A DNA stretch of 64,000 nt from Maribacter huludaoensis (GCF_029350945.1 NZ_JARKMS010000002.1:94145-158144), one strand, 5' to 3'. Shown: positions 1 to 9,647, numbered from the stretch's first letter. A program made the numbers and translations. The notes: generated by a model from the sequence alone, not told the origin.

Positions 1-782
1 TCGAAAAAATTAATCTCTATAGACTGGTCCGTGCCATTTACGGTTGGGTTGTACCCTATGTTCATCATTCCATGAACAACTTTTCCGTTCAATGAACTAT
101 TTACAATGTAAGCCCCGTTTTTTGGTATTAGCTTATAATCTTCGGCTATGGACAGATTTGCCGTTGGGTAGCCCAACTGTTTGCCAATGCCTTTGCCTTT
201 AATGATGGTGCCGGTAAGCATATATTCATAGCCCAAGTAGCTATTTGCTGTTTCAATATCACCGTCTTCTAGCGCTTTTCTAATTTTCGTTGAACTTACG
301 GATACATCGTCAATTTCTTGAGCAGGAATTTCATCTACCGCAAAATCATAAGTGCCGCCAAAAGTGATCAGGTCTGATATATTGGCATTTCTATTGCGGC
401 CAAATCTATGGTCATAGCCAATGATGACTTTTTTGATCTTCAAGGTGTTTACAAGCATATCTCGAACAAATTCTGTTGCCGTAAGTCTAGAGAATTCTTT
501 GGTAAACGGGTGAATAATAAGTATATCAAGACCTAATTTTTCCAAAATGCCAATTTTTTCGTCTATCGTATTCAGCAATTTTATATTGGTGTCTTTTTGT
601 AACACCATTCGCGGATGCGGAAAAAATGTAAGTACCGAAGATTTCAATTCGGTATTCTTGGCATGATTTATGATTTTGTTAAGTATTTTAAGGTGGCCTA
701 TATGAACCCCGTCGAACGTGCCTATGGTAATGACCGTAGGATGTTCTTCTTTGTATTTAGAAATGTTGCGGACTGTAATCAC
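1..782 (-). CDS. ribF: Bifunctional riboflavin kinase/FAD synthetase, partial (C-terminus off the window)
   Basis: Phosphorylates riboflavin to FMN and adenylylates FMN to FAD in the cytoplasm. About 260 N-terminal residues are visible. The FAD-synthetase nucleotidyltransferase part carries TIGTFDGVHIGHLKIL (about residues 18-33) and the IGYDHRFGRNR block. The start of the riboflavin kinase domain follows, with GIGKQLGYPTANL and the PKNGAY segment. The frame runs off the left edge. I chose the GTG at 780-782 because a TAG lies immediately upstream in frame and the protein begins in the usual place relative to the TIGTFDGVH motif. The gene is divergent from the protease gene at 836. Identification is firm; only the start codon is uncertain. 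Confidence 0.95.
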   Translation of the reverse strand, partial: MITVRNISKYKEEHPTVITIGTFDGVHIGHLKILNKIINHAKNTELKSSVLTFFPHPRMVLQKDTNIKLLNTIDEKIGILEKLGLDILIIHPFTKEFSRLTATEFVRDMLVNTLKIKKVIIGYDHRFGRNRNANISDLITFGGTYDFAVDEIPAQEIDDVSVSSTKIRKALEDGDIETANSYLGYEYMLTGTIIKGKGIGKQLGYPTANLSIAEDYKLIPKNGAYIVNSSLNGKVVHGMMNIGYNPTVNGTDQSIEINFF

Positions 783-835
783 CTATGATAGAAAATAAAA
801 AGACTTATATTTGATTTTGAGTTAAAAGCCTCTTA

Positions 836-3800
836 ATGATTGCAAAATTACGCCTTGTTTTTACAATTACCATAGTATTTCTTTCCTTTTCCGGTTTGGC
901 TCAAACTGCTTATTGGAAAAATACGGAATTGAACAATACGGCCAAACAATTCACTAAGCAACAGTTGCGAGTAAATAAAGGAACTGCTTTTAAGCTTGAT
1001 CAGCAACAGTTTTTACGGTCGTTAACAAAGAAAGAAGTATCTAAGATTGTTTATTTTCCGGATGAAACGGGAAAGCTAATTCCTTTTTTGGTGGAAGATG
1101 CCCACCTTTTTTCTAAAGAACTTGCGCTTAAATATCCATCTATAAAATCATACAAAGGTGTTGCTTTGCATGATACTACCAAGCAAATTAGATTTAGTGT
1201 TTCTGATAGGGGAATACAGAGTACCATGATGACTTCTGGTGAAAATGGAGCGTTATTTATGCAAAAATCTACCGATGACACCTATATTTTGTACCGCAGG
1301 ACAGAGCAAGATGAACGCGATGTGGATTTTGTATGTAAAACTATGCCAGAGGTCAAAGAATATTCACAAAACCTTACCGCAAAACTTGTAGATGATCAAA
1401 AATTGAGAAAGTTTAGGGTTGCCATTTCAGCATCGGGCGAGTATACCGAGTTTCATGGTGGTACAAAAGCAGACGCCCTTGCGGCAATCAATGCTACCTT
1501 AACCAGGATCAATGCAATTTTTGAGCGTGATCTGGCAATAACCCTAGAGTTAATAGCCAATACAGATCTTGTAATCTATACCGATCCGGATACGGATCCA
1601 TATACAGGTAGTTTAAGTAGCCAAGTACAAAATACATTGACCAGCGTAATAGGTGAGGCCAATTATGATATAGGACACCTTTTTAATCAACAGAATAATA
1701 CTTTGGACGGTAACTCTGGGTTCATAGGTGCTGTCTGTATAGATAGTAGAAAGGGCAGTGGTTATACCACATTATCCTCTCCCGTGGGCGATGCTTTCGA
1801 TATTGATCTGGTGGCACATGAAATGGGACATCAGTTTGGGGCAAATCATTCTTTTTCACATATATCTGAAGGTACAACGGTACAGGTAGAACCTGCTAGT
1901 GGAACCACTATTATGGGGTATGCCGGTATTACGGGAGTAAATAATGTTGCCTCTAACAGTGATGACTATTTTCATTACGTGAGTATTGTGCAGATACGTG
2001 ATTATCTTGAAACGGTTTCATGCGGTGAGACAGAGGTGCTTGTAAATAATCCGCCAATAATTTCTCCGCTAACAGATTATAGCATACCCAAAGGAACTCC
2101 TTTTGTTCTTACGGGCGAGGCAACTGATGTTGATGCCACAAACGTATTAAGCTATACTTGGGAGCAAATTGATAACGGTATAGTTACCCAAGCTACATTT
2201 GGTCCCGATAATCCTGCCGGGGCAAATTTTAGGTCATTACCGCCAAAACTGACTCCGGAAAGATATTTTCCTAGTTTAAAAAGAATCTTAAATGGAGAGC
2301 TTACGCAAACGGTACCTTCCTCTGGAACTGCTTGGGAAACCCTGGCCAATGTTGGTCGCGATTTAAATTTTTCATTGACCGTTAGGGATAATGCTATAAA
2401 TGGAGGGCAGTCAGCTTCAGATGAGATGACGGTGTCCGTAATCAATGAAGCCGGTCCGTTTTTAATTAATTCTCAAAGCACCGAAGAATCTTTTGAGGCA
2501 GGTACTGTACAAACTATTACTTGGGACGTAGCCAATACCGATATATCACCTATAAATGCCCAAACTGTTTCTATATACTTATCTACGGATGGTGGTGACA
2601 CTTTCCCAATCGCTTTGGAAGAAAATACATTGAACGATGGCAATCAGGCTATAATTATACCCAATATTGCAACAAGCGAGGGGCGTTTTATAATCAGGGC
2701 AGATGACAATATTTTCTTTGCGGTCAACGATGTAAACTTCTCTATTACACCATCAGAAATTGTATTGGACTTTGACGAGGTTATTTTTGATATCTGTAAG
2801 CCGGACGATCTTAGTGTCGATTTTACATATGAAACGGATCTGGGCTTTAATGAAGAGAGTACTTTTAGTGTGCTTAATCTGCCTATAGGTATGACCGGGA
2901 CCTTTACACCTGCAGTTGCAGATGCGGACAATACCTTGGTTTCTATTGATTTTGAGGGTGTTTCTGCGGTAGATGCAGGTATATATCCTGTAAGGGTCTT
3001 GGCAATTGCAGAAACGGTAACCAAGGAAATCATGCTTCAGCTGAGAATTTATGATGATGATTTTGAAGAGGTTGTTCTGATCTCGCCTGTTGATGGATTT
3101 GAAAATGCCTCTACCGATGTTTTGTTGGAATGGGAAACTTCTGTGGGAAATACGCTATATGATATAGAAATTTCAGATGATGCCGCATTTACGAATATTA
3201 TAGAATCAACTACCGTTAGCGGTAGTTCGTTCTCGCCCACACAAATAGATAACAACAGTACTTATTTCTGGAGGGTTAAGCCAAAAAATGACTGTGGGGA
3301 GGGTGTATTTAGTGCTTCATTTAGTTTTTCTACGGTGCAGTTTAACTGTGCTACAAAAAGTGCTACAGGTACGCCAATTGCCATTTCTAGCAGTGGCACA
3401 CCGGTAATTACCTCTAAAATCGTTTTTCTTGAAGATTTGCCGGTAGCAGATATTAATGTACAACTTGATATAGAACATACATTTTTGGCAGATTTGGTAG
3501 TAAGTTTAACCTCACCGGCAGGTACTACCGTAATACTGGTTTCTAATTCTTGTGGAGATTCAAGGGATATCAATGCGGTATTTGATGATGATAGTCCCGC
3601 ATTTACATGTTCGGTAAATCCAGGTATTAGTGGTTCCGTAAAACCATTGGGTAGTTTAAGTTCTTTTAATGGAGAATCTATATTGGGCGAATGGATTTTG
3701 GAAGTAAAGGATAACGCTCCTTCTGACGGTGGTAGTTTAAACTCATTTTCTATTGAGGCCTGTGTAGAGGGTGTGTATAGGCCAGATGCCGATAATGATG

Positions 3801-4600
3801 GTGTTTTTGATGATGGTGATGATCTTTGTTTGGGTACACCGGCGGGTCAAGAAGTAGATGCTTCAGGTTGTTCTATTTACCGTTTTCCGGTAGAGAATTT
3901 CATAATCAGTCTAGAAAGTGAGACCTGTAGTGATAATAATGATGGTTCTTTGTCAATAGTTCCAAAATTGGCTCTTGATTATGAAGTTATAGTGTCGGGT
4001 AATGGTTTAAGTCTTGCACAGAGTTTTTCAAATGCCTTTAATTTAGCCAATTTAGAGTCTGGCGTCTATACCTTATGTATAACGGGTACTGATGGCATAG
4101 TTGCATATCAAGAGTATTGTGTTGAGGTGCAGATTACAGAGCCTTCACCGCTAAGCGTAACCTCTAAGGTGGCAATAGATGGCTCTCAGGTAACATTGGA
4201 AATGAACGGTTCATCATTTTACACTATAGAATTGAACGGTGTAGCGGTACAGACCGAAGAATCGATCGTTGCGTTAAATCTGGAAAAAGGATTGAACACA
4301 TTAAAAGTGTATACGGATATACCTTGCCAAGGTGTCTATGAAGAAAAAATTGGTTTTTATGCAGAGCCTATTGCGTATCCAAATCCTGTGAAAGATATTG
4401 TAGAGGTGTATTTAGGCGTTCAACAAGAAGAAGTGAATGTCAGCATTTTTAGCGCCGATGGAAGATATATTTCTAATAAATCGGTTAAGGTTACCGGTGG
4501 TGTAATGCAGTTAGATTTAAGTTTGCTCTCTACGGGTATTTATTATTTAAAATATGAGGGTAGAACAATTAATGGAACTTCTAAAATAATTAAGGAATGA
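836..4600 (+). CDS. Secreted reprolysin-like zinc metalloprotease with P-domain and T9SS C-terminal domain
   Basis: Predicted extracellular or surface endopeptidase of 1254 aa. A signal peptide covers about residues 1-22, ending near SFSGLAQ. A propeptide-like region follows. The metzincin motif HEMGHQFGANH is at 328-338 (three zinc His, catalytic Glu) and the Met-turn IMGYAG is near 360. The middle holds Ig/fibronectin-like modules, then a proprotein-convertase-type P-domain at about 845-970 (LDIEHTFLADLVVSLTSPAG, DDSPAFTC). A short thrombospondin-3-like calcium stretch, DADNDGVFDDGDD, comes next. The C-terminus (YPNPVKDIVEVYL onward, last about 75 residues) matches the type A sorting domain of type IX secretion, which implies export across the outer membrane. 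It overlaps the downstream lipoprotein gene by 4 bases, so the two are probably co-translated. The substrate cannot be told from the sequence. Confidence 0.93.
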   Translation: MIAKLRLVFTITIVFLSFSGLAQTAYWKNTELNNTAKQFTKQQLRVNKGTAFKLDQQQFLRSLTKKEVSKIVYFPDETGKLIPFLVEDAHLFSKELALKYPSIKSYKGVALHDTTKQIRFSVSDRGIQSTMMTSGENGALFMQKSTDDTYILYRRTEQDERDVDFVCKTMPEVKEYSQNLTAKLVDDQKLRKFRVAISASGEYTEFHGGTKADALAAINATLTRINAIFERDLAITLELIANTDLVIYTDPDTDPYTGSLSSQVQNTLTSVIGEANYDIGHLFNQQNNTLDGNSGFIGAVCIDSRKGSGYTTLSSPVGDAFDIDLVAHEMGHQFGANHSFSHISEGTTVQVEPASGTTIMGYAGITGVNNVASNSDDYFHYVSIVQIRDYLETVSCGETEVLVNNPPIISPLTDYSIPKGTPFVLTGEATDVDATNVLSYTWEQIDNGIVTQATFGPDNPAGANFRSLPPKLTPERYFPSLKRILNGELTQTVPSSGTAWETLANVGRDLNFSLTVRDNAINGGQSASDEMTVSVINEAGPFLINSQSTEESFEAGTVQTITWDVANTDISPINAQTVSIYLSTDGGDTFPIALEENTLNDGNQAIIIPNIATSEGRFIIRADDNIFFAVNDVNFSITPSEIVLDFDEVIFDICKPDDLSVDFTYETDLGFNEESTFSVLNLPIGMTGTFTPAVADADNTLVSIDFEGVSAVDAGIYPVRVLAIAETVTKEIMLQLRIYDDDFEEVVLISPVDGFENASTDVLLEWETSVGNTLYDIEISDDAAFTNIIESTTVSGSSFSPTQIDNNSTYFWRVKPKNDCGEGVFSASFSFSTVQFNCATKSATGTPIAISSSGTPVITSKIVFLEDLPVADINVQLDIEHTFLADLVVSLTSPAGTTVILVSNSCGDSRDINAVFDDDSPAFTCSVNPGISGSVKPLGSLSSFNGESILGEWILEVKDNAPSDGGSLNSFSIEACVEGVYRPDADNDGVFDDGDDLCLGTPAGQEVDASGCSIYRFPVENFIISLESETCSDNNDGSLSIVPKLALDYEVIVSGNGLSLAQSFSNAFNLANLESGVYTLCITGTDGIVAYQEYCVEVQITEPSPLSVTSKVAIDGSQVTLEMNGSSFYTIELNGVAVQTEESIVALNLEKGLNTLKVYTDIPCQGVYEEKIGFYAEPIAYPNPVKDIVEVYLGVQQEEVNVSIFSADGRYISNKSVKVTGGVMQLDLSLLSTGIYYLKYEGRTINGTSKIIKE

Positions 4601-5283
4601 TGCGTTTTGTAGCACTTATTATATGTTTGTTCTTGGCCGTAACCAGCTGTAAAAAGAAAAGCGCCGCGAACCCTCCGGAAGCTGTTCTTTTGGTGTTTCC
4701 AGAAGAGAATTCCGAGTGTACTACAGGTGTTAGTTTAGGTGAGGAAACCAGTCAAGTAGAGTTTAGGTGGAATTTGGCAGATAATACGGAAACCTATGAG
4801 CTGCGTGTTACCAATATAGCAACAGGTACGGTTCAGACTATTGTATCAGCTTCTAGTTCGGCTAGATTACCTTTGGCCAAAGGGGAGCAATTTTCATGGT
4901 TTGTACGCTCTAGAAATAGTGAGGTAGAAGAAACGGTCTCTAGTCAAGAGTGGTATTTTTATAATGCTGGCTCAAGGTCAACATTTGCACCTTTTCCCGC
5001 AACTATAATAACGCCTGCTTCGTCGGATAATGTTTTTAAAGATATTAATAACGAAGTAGAGCTATCATGGTCCGCATCTGATCTAGATGACGATATTGTA
5101 GGTTTTGAAGTATATTTTTCGGTAGAAACACCACCAATAGATTTAATTAGAGAGCTATCGTCAACAGAAACAAGTGTAAAGGTTTCCGTAACTACGGATA
5201 CTGTTTATTATTGGAAAGTCATTGTAATTGATGAAGAAGGTAATAGATCGGATACCGGGGTGTATAGCTTTAAGGTCCTCTAA
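4597..5283 (+). CDS. Lipoprotein with fibronectin-III-like modules
   Basis: A 228-aa predicted lipoprotein. The N-terminal hydrophobic segment ends in a lipobox, AVTSC, with Cys18 followed by a lysine cluster. The body has two beta-sandwich-like repeats in which FRWNLADNTETYELRV and ELSWSASDLDDDIVGFEVYF are equivalent strands, as in fibronectin III or Ig modules. The ATG sits within the stop of the protease gene (ATGA overlap) and the two share a strand, so this probably assists or anchors the secreted protease at the cell surface. That role is inferred from context only. The stop overlaps the stop of the convergent pth gene by a few bases. Confidence 0.8.
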   Translation: MMRFVALIICLFLAVTSCKKKSAANPPEAVLLVFPEENSECTTGVSLGEETSQVEFRWNLADNTETYELRVTNIATGTVQTIVSASSSARLPLAKGEQFSWFVRSRNSEVEETVSSQEWYFYNAGSRSTFAPFPATIITPASSDNVFKDINNEVELSWSASDLDDDIVGFEVYFSVETPPIDLIRELSSTETSVKVSVTTDTVYYWKVIVIDEEGNRSDTGVYSFKVL

Positions 5284-5909
5284 GAATTATTGAATTGGTT
5301 CATGGTTCTTGCAATTCCTGCAAGGGCAAATGAATTTATGATTTCAGTCGATTTTTTTAAACGTTCTGGTAGGAGCGCTTTTTCTTCATCGTTCCATTCT
5401 CCTAAGACGTATTCTACCTGTCTGCCTTTACCAAAATCTGCTCCTACACCAAACCTATACCTATTGTATAGTATTGTTTGTAGATAGAGCTCTATGTCCT
5501 TTAATCCGTTATGGCCTCCATTACTACCCTTGGTTTTAATGCGAATAGTGCCAAAAGGTAAATTAATGTCATCTGTTATCACCAAAACATTACTTTGAGG
5601 AATTTTTTCTTTATCCATCCAGTATTTTAAAGCTTTGCCACTACGGTTCATGTATGTAGATGGTTTTAGGCATATGATCGTTCTGCTTTTTACTTTGTAA
5701 GATCCTATGTCGCCAAGTTTAGCGGTTTCAAAAGTAAAGTCATTTACTTTGGCAACTTCATCAAGTACTTTAAAGCCTATATTGTGTCTTGTTTCAGTAT
5801 ATTCTTCTCCTATATTGCCAAGGCCAACGATTAAAAATTTTTTCATGGGGTCTTTCTCTTCGGTAATTATGTTCTTGTCGTTAAAAAATGATTTTAAAAA
5901 CTGAAACAT
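5280..5909 (-). CDS. pth: Peptidyl-tRNA hydrolase
   Basis: Cleaves peptidyl-tRNA released by stalled ribosomes and recycles tRNA; an essential cytoplasmic enzyme. The core begins KKFLIVGLGNIGEEYTETRH, containing the family Asn of GLGN (about residue 32) and the catalytic His of TRHNIGF (about 42). The conserved DDINLPFG and KGSNGGHNGLKDI blocks follow. About 22 residues precede the canonical MKKFLIVGLGN start. This extension has a start codon of its own and is common in flavobacterial annotations, but translation from the internal Met at about position 22 is equally plausible. The gene lies downstream of rplY and is separated from it by a terminator hairpin. Confidence 0.95.
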   Translation of the reverse strand: MFQFLKSFFNDKNIITEEKDPMKKFLIVGLGNIGEEYTETRHNIGFKVLDEVAKVNDFTFETAKLGDIGSYKVKSRTIICLKPSTYMNRSGKALKYWMDKEKIPQSNVLVITDDINLPFGTIRIKTKGSNGGHNGLKDIELYLQTILYNRYRFGVGADFGKGRQVEYVLGEWNDEEKALLPERLKKSTEIINSFALAGIARTMNQFNNS

Positions 5910-5939
5910 TGGTAGTTTAATTTAGGTTGCAAAAATACA

Positions 5940-5971
5940 AAAGCATCCTGATACAAGTACCAGGATGCTTT
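5940..5971 (-). terminator. Rho-independent terminator after rplY
   Basis: A perfect 11-bp inverted repeat (AAAGCATCCTG / CAGGATGCTTT) with a 10-base loop. Read on the minus strand the hairpin is followed by a T-rich run. It sits between the rplY stop and the pth start. Confidence 0.8.
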
Positions 5972-5995
5972 AATGTATAATTTAGACTGTTAAGA

Positions 5996-6628
5996 CTATT
6001 CTTGAGCAGCTTCTTCAGATGCGCCTTCTGCACCTTCTGCACCTTCTTCTCCATCTTCATCTTCATCGTCTGTAACAACAGCAGTACGAGCAGTTTTAAC
6101 TTGTACAACAACTTGACTTTCTGGATGTAAAATTGTGAAATCTTCACTCATAAGAGATCCAACGGAAATGTTTTGACCGATTTTCAATTTAGAAATATCG
6201 ACATTGAAGAAATCTGGTAATTTACTTGGTAAAGCTTTAATGGCAAGTTTACGTTTTCTGAACAATAAACGGCCACCGTTACGTACACCTGGAGAATTTC
6301 CTTCTAATGTTACAGGAATATTCATAGTAACCATTTTGTCATCGAACAATTGATAGAAATCAATATGGATGATGGCATCTGTTACAGGGTGAAACTGAAT
6401 ATCTTGCATAATGGCTTTAACCGAAGCTCCACCATCTAATTCAATTGCAACTGTGTGTGCATTTGGAGTGTAAACCAAATCTCTGAACGCTAGTTCATCT
6501 GCTGAAAAGTGTAATGGTTTATCCCCTCCGTATACCACGCAAGGAACCTTTCCAGCATTACGTAGGGCCTTTGTTGCCTTTTTGCCCACGCTTTCTCTTT
6601 CTGATCCTTTAATTGTAATTGCTTTCAT
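5996..6628 (-). CDS. rplY: 50S ribosomal protein L25 (Ctc type, long form)
   Basis: 5S rRNA-binding protein of the large ribosomal subunit. The 210-aa product has the L25 N-terminal beta-barrel ([32 protein letters not shown]) and the C-terminal TL5/CTC domain ([20 protein letters not shown]). An acidic tail rich in Asp, Glu and Ala ends the protein, as is common for this protein in Bacteroidota. It lies about 40 bases downstream of prs on the same strand, forming the conserved prs-rplY pair, with pth next. A terminator hairpin follows the gene. Confidence 0.96.
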   Translation of the reverse strand: MKAITIKGSERESVGKKATKALRNAGKVPCVVYGGDKPLHFSADELAFRDLVYTPNAHTVAIELDGGASVKAIMQDIQFHPVTDAIIHIDFYQLFDDKMVTMNIPVTLEGNSPGVRNGGRLLFRKRKLAIKALPSKLPDFFNVDISKLKIGQNISVGSLMSEDFTILHPESQVVVQVKTARTAVVTDDEDEDGEEGAEGAEGASEEAAQE

Positions 6629-6668
6629 TATATATATTAAAAATTAATATTCTTGTTTTGCTTCTAAC

Positions 6669-7610
6669 TTACATTAAGAACTTAGAAGAAATAGAGTTAT
6701 TGTTATGAACCTTGTCCATTACCTCTGCGAATAAATTTGCACAGGTCAACACTCTTACTTTATCACTCTTAACCTCTACCGGTATAGAATCCGTAATGAT
6801 CAACTCGGTCAGTTTTGAGTTTTCTATTTTTTCATATGCGTCACCAGATAAAAGACCGTGAGTTGTAATGGCCCTAACACTAATGGCGCCACGCTCCATC
6901 ATTAAATCTGCTGCTTTTGTCAATGTACCTGCGGTATCTACCATATCATCCACAAGAACCACGTTTTTGCCCTGTACGTCACCAATCAATTCCATGTGCG
7001 ATATTACATTGGCTTTTGCCCTTTGCTTATAACACACTACAACATCACTATCTAAAGCTTTAGAATAAGCGTAGGCTCTTTTAGAACCTCCCATGTCCGG
7101 TGAAGCTATGGTTAGGTCTTTCAAACCTAAACTTTTTAAGTATGGTAAGAAAAGTGTTGAAGCGAACAAATGATCTACCGGTTTTTCAAAGAAACCTTGA
7201 ATTTGGTCTGCATGAAGATCCATGGTAATAATCCTGGTGGCACCTGCCGTTTCAAGCATTTTTGCAACAAGCTTTGCCGCTATAGGTACTCTAGGTTTAT
7301 CTTTTCTATCTTGTCTTGCCCAACCAAAGTATGGCATTACTGCTGTAATATGTCTTGCAGATGCTCTTTTTGCGGCATCTATCATTAACAACATTTCCAT
7401 TAAATTCTCTGGACCTGGGTGTGTAGAACCTATAATGAAAATTCTTGTTCCACGGATAGATTCTTCGAACGAAGGTTGAAATTCTCCATCGCTATAACGA
7501 GAAAAAGATATCTTGCCTAATTCAGTTCCGTAAGCCTTGGCGATTTTTTCGCCTAAGATTTCACTTTGTGTACAAGCAAATATTTTCGGTTGAGGAACTT
7601 GGTATGGCAT
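6669..7610 (-). CDS. prs: Ribose-phosphate pyrophosphokinase
   Basis: Makes PRPP from ribose 5-phosphate and ATP for nucleotide, histidine and tryptophan synthesis. At 313 aa it has the class I family length. Visible signatures are FSRYSDGEFQ near the N-terminus, the ATP-binding YFGWARQDRKDKPR stretch, the metal-binding TMDLHADQIQGFF motif, and the PRPP loop VVLVDDMVDTAGTL. It is first in the prs-rplY unit. On the minus strand a TAAATTTG sequence (7677-7684), fitting the Bacteroidota -7 element, lies about 70 bases upstream of the start. Confidence 0.97.
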   Translation of the reverse strand: MPYQVPQPKIFACTQSEILGEKIAKAYGTELGKISFSRYSDGEFQPSFEESIRGTRIFIIGSTHPGPENLMEMLLMIDAAKRASARHITAVMPYFGWARQDRKDKPRVPIAAKLVAKMLETAGATRIITMDLHADQIQGFFEKPVDHLFASTLFLPYLKSLGLKDLTIASPDMGGSKRAYAYSKALDSDVVVCYKQRAKANVISHMELIGDVQGKNVVLVDDMVDTAGTLTKAADLMMERGAISVRAITTHGLLSGDAYEKIENSKLTELIITDSIPVEVKSDKVRVLTCANLFAEVMDKVHNNNSISSKFLM

Positions 7611-7801
7611 GTCTTTCTAGTTGTTTTCCAAATAGTTGGTTCAATAAAATATTGAGGCTTTTATTTTAAGAAGGTGCAAATTTAAAAATTAAATTTGGTT
7701 GCTAATGCATAAATCTTGATATTTTTGGTGTTGAAAAGAAAATAATTATTTAGTTTTGCAGTCCTGTTTTGACAGTGTGCCGGTTTTATCTGGTAAATTA
7801 T

Positions 7802-7881
7802 GCTCGAGTGGCGGAACTGGTAGACGCGCTGGATTCAAAATCCAGTTCTTCGGAGTGCGGGTTCGATTCCCGCCTCGAGTA
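7802..7881 (+). tRNA. tRNA-Leu (anticodon CAA)
   Basis: A full class II cloverleaf. The acceptor GCTCGAG pairs with CTCGAGT through a terminal G-U. The anticodon stem CTGGA/TCCAG encloses the loop TTCAAAA (anticodon CAA, reading UUG). A long variable arm and the T-arm GCGGGTTCGATTCCCGC follow. No CCA is encoded. The T-arm 3' side and acceptor 3' strand are duplicated at 56346, marking this gene as the integration site of the mobile element. Confidence 0.95.
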
Positions 7882-7920
7882 CTTGTAAACCCTCTTAATC
7901 ATCTGATTAAGAGGGTTTTT
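7860..7920 (+). repeat. attL: left direct repeat of the integrated element
   Basis: A 61-base block running from the tRNA-Leu T-arm through its terminator recurs at 56346-56406. The first 25 bases are identical, and later only one G/C difference and two loop bases differ. By the usual logic of tRNA-targeting tyrosine recombinases, the part downstream of the crossover here came from the element and rebuilt the tRNA 3' end. Confidence 0.92.
7886..7920 (+). terminator. Terminator of tRNA-Leu
   Basis: The inverted repeat AAACCCTCTTAATCA / TGATTAAGAGGGTTT has a two-base TC loop and is followed by a T-rich run. It begins five bases after the tRNA. The copy at attR has the loop GA instead. Confidence 0.9.
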
Positions 7921-8573
7921 ACTTTTTTGCAGTAACAGTATGGTAACAAAAAAAGAGATTATATAGGTAATGTTATTATTATCTATCTAGGTTTTTTAAA
8001 TCTAAAAATAAGTCTTCAATTGAAATTGATAAATTTTTATTAGATTATGTAGTGAATCCTAAAGCTATTTCAAATTCAGTAGTATCTTCGTTTAAACATT
8101 TAAGAATTATATCTTTTTATTCTGCTCAGCGGTAAAGGAGCATAAAAAATTCAATAAAAGTGCTCCGTGTCTTTTTCTTTTTTTAGTAAAAAAATTCTAG
8201 CAATTGCTAAGATGTCCTCTTTGTATGGTCTAAATCTAAATTGCAAACCAATTTTTGCTCCAAAATTTATTTTATTTATAGAAGAACGCCTTGCCGGTGG
8301 TGTTTTGTAAAGGAATTGTTTTTGTAAATACTTGCTCAGTTCTATTATCAAGTCATTAATCATGTGTATTTTTATCACTTTCACTATTATTAAAATATTT
8401 TTAATATTCCAGATTATATTATTTGTTAAATTTCAAAAAAAAAATGAAAATTTAGAATATACTTTTTTCTGCAATTGCGACATTTAAAAAATTTGAGTGC
8501 GTGCCATGGATTTTGATGAGATTAGCCAATGATGGAATAGTTTTTGTTTTATTTAATAATTTAAAACCACTAG
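7921..8573. other. Left-end non-coding or decayed stretch of the element
   Basis: AT-rich DNA between attL and the first clear gene. One open frame on the minus strand (ATG at 8363, end 8151, 70 aa, basic, containing NKINFGAKIGLQFRFRPYKED) could be a small gene. On the plus strand a start-less frame at about 7990-8135 encodes about 48 residues before a stop, which could be a gene remnant. I recognise neither and see no RNA gene here. Confidence 0.4.
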
Positions 8574-9647
8574 ATGAATATTACCAATACTCAAGCGTCT
8601 ATTAGTCCTAGTAATTTAAGTTATAGTTACATTTATCATGAATTGCGAGATAAATTGATTAAAGGTTTAATTTCATATGAATTCTATCATGTAATAGGTG
8701 AAGAAACTAGGGAGAATGATAAAAATGAATATGTTTCGTATCAGGAAGTTTCAAAATACATTAAGGAAGAATTATTACCCTTTATTGATTCCATCTTTAA
8801 TTATAATTTATTTGATAGTTATGTAAATACTCAACCAGTTAATTCTTTACAGATTGTCGATTCAATTCAGCAAGGTTTTATAAGTTTAATATATAATGAA
8901 GCCAACGAAATAGCATCTTCAATTCTGATGTTTCAGAAAGGTAATGAGAGATTTTATAAAGAATATTTCGGTTTAGAGGAGATATTGTTGACAAAAATTT
9001 TTCGCTTTATCTTTCATAATATGAGATTTACAAATGTTGAAGGTAATTTTGTTTTTAACGCTAATTCAAATCAATTTATAAAGGAATATCTTAATTTGGT
9101 TTTAATCAAAGTAAGGGAAAAACCAAATTCTACTAATTCCGGGTTATTAGAGGTTGAAATTAATCGAGTTCAAACTTTAATTCTTAAAAATGCCAATTTC
9201 AATTTCTTGAATTGGTATCTGAGTGAATTAAAAAGTGTTTTGACTGATTTAAAATATATACATAAAAATCAACATAATTACGGATTAAGTTGTTCAGTAC
9301 AAAAACTAAAGAAGCTCTATTTAGAATTAAAAAAGTATGATTTTATTCAGTTAGAGTATACTACTCAAACTGATTTTATAGATGTCTTTTTAGAAGATTG
9401 GTATTCGCACGATTCTATCTGTGTTTTAAAAATGGACAATCCACAAACAAAATGCTTTATAAATAACTTTAAAATACACGTTGATAGTAAGCTGTCCATG
9501 GCAGCTGTCGAAAAAGCACATAATATATCAAATAATAGTGGTTACATTAAAAGTTCATCATTAAGCTCTTCATCAAGCAGGAATAAATTAATTGGTCCTA
9601 AAAGAGAGCATGATATCATGACTGCTTTTAAAGAAATAAGAGGTTAA
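8574..9647 (+). CDS. Uncharacterised 357-aa protein at the left end of the element
   Basis: Not recognised. The protein is mainly helical and polar, with no signal peptide or membrane segment. Its C-terminal third holds a compact-looking region (FLEDWYSHDSICVLKMDNPQTKCFINNF is split by charged residues), followed by a serine-rich linker near residues 328-338 and a basic tail, LIGPKREHDIM. It is a lone rightward gene, convergent with the biosynthetic operon that ends at 9724. The position between the attachment site and the cargo would suit an accessory gene of the element, but I infer no function. Confidence 0.75.
   Translation: MNITNTQASISPSNLSYSYIYHELRDKLIKGLISYEFYHVIGEETRENDKNEYVSYQEVSKYIKEELLPFIDSIFNYNLFDSYVNTQPVNSLQIVDSIQQGFISLIYNEANEIASSILMFQKGNERFYKEYFGLEEILLTKIFRFIFHNMRFTNVEGNFVFNANSNQFIKEYLNLVLIKVREKPNSTNSGLLEVEINRVQTLILKNANFNFLNWYLSELKSVLTDLKYIHKNQHNYGLSCSVQKLKKLYLELKKYDFIQLEYTTQTDFIDVFLEDWYSHDSICVLKMDNPQTKCFINNFKIHVDSKLSMAAVEKAHNISNNSGYIKSSSLSSSSSRNKLIGPKREHDIMTAFKEIRG

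Noticed and set aside
5917..6147. 76-aa minus-strand frame over the rplY end
   Set aside because: It is an out-of-frame reading of the acidic tail of L25 and the terminator, so it is not a gene.
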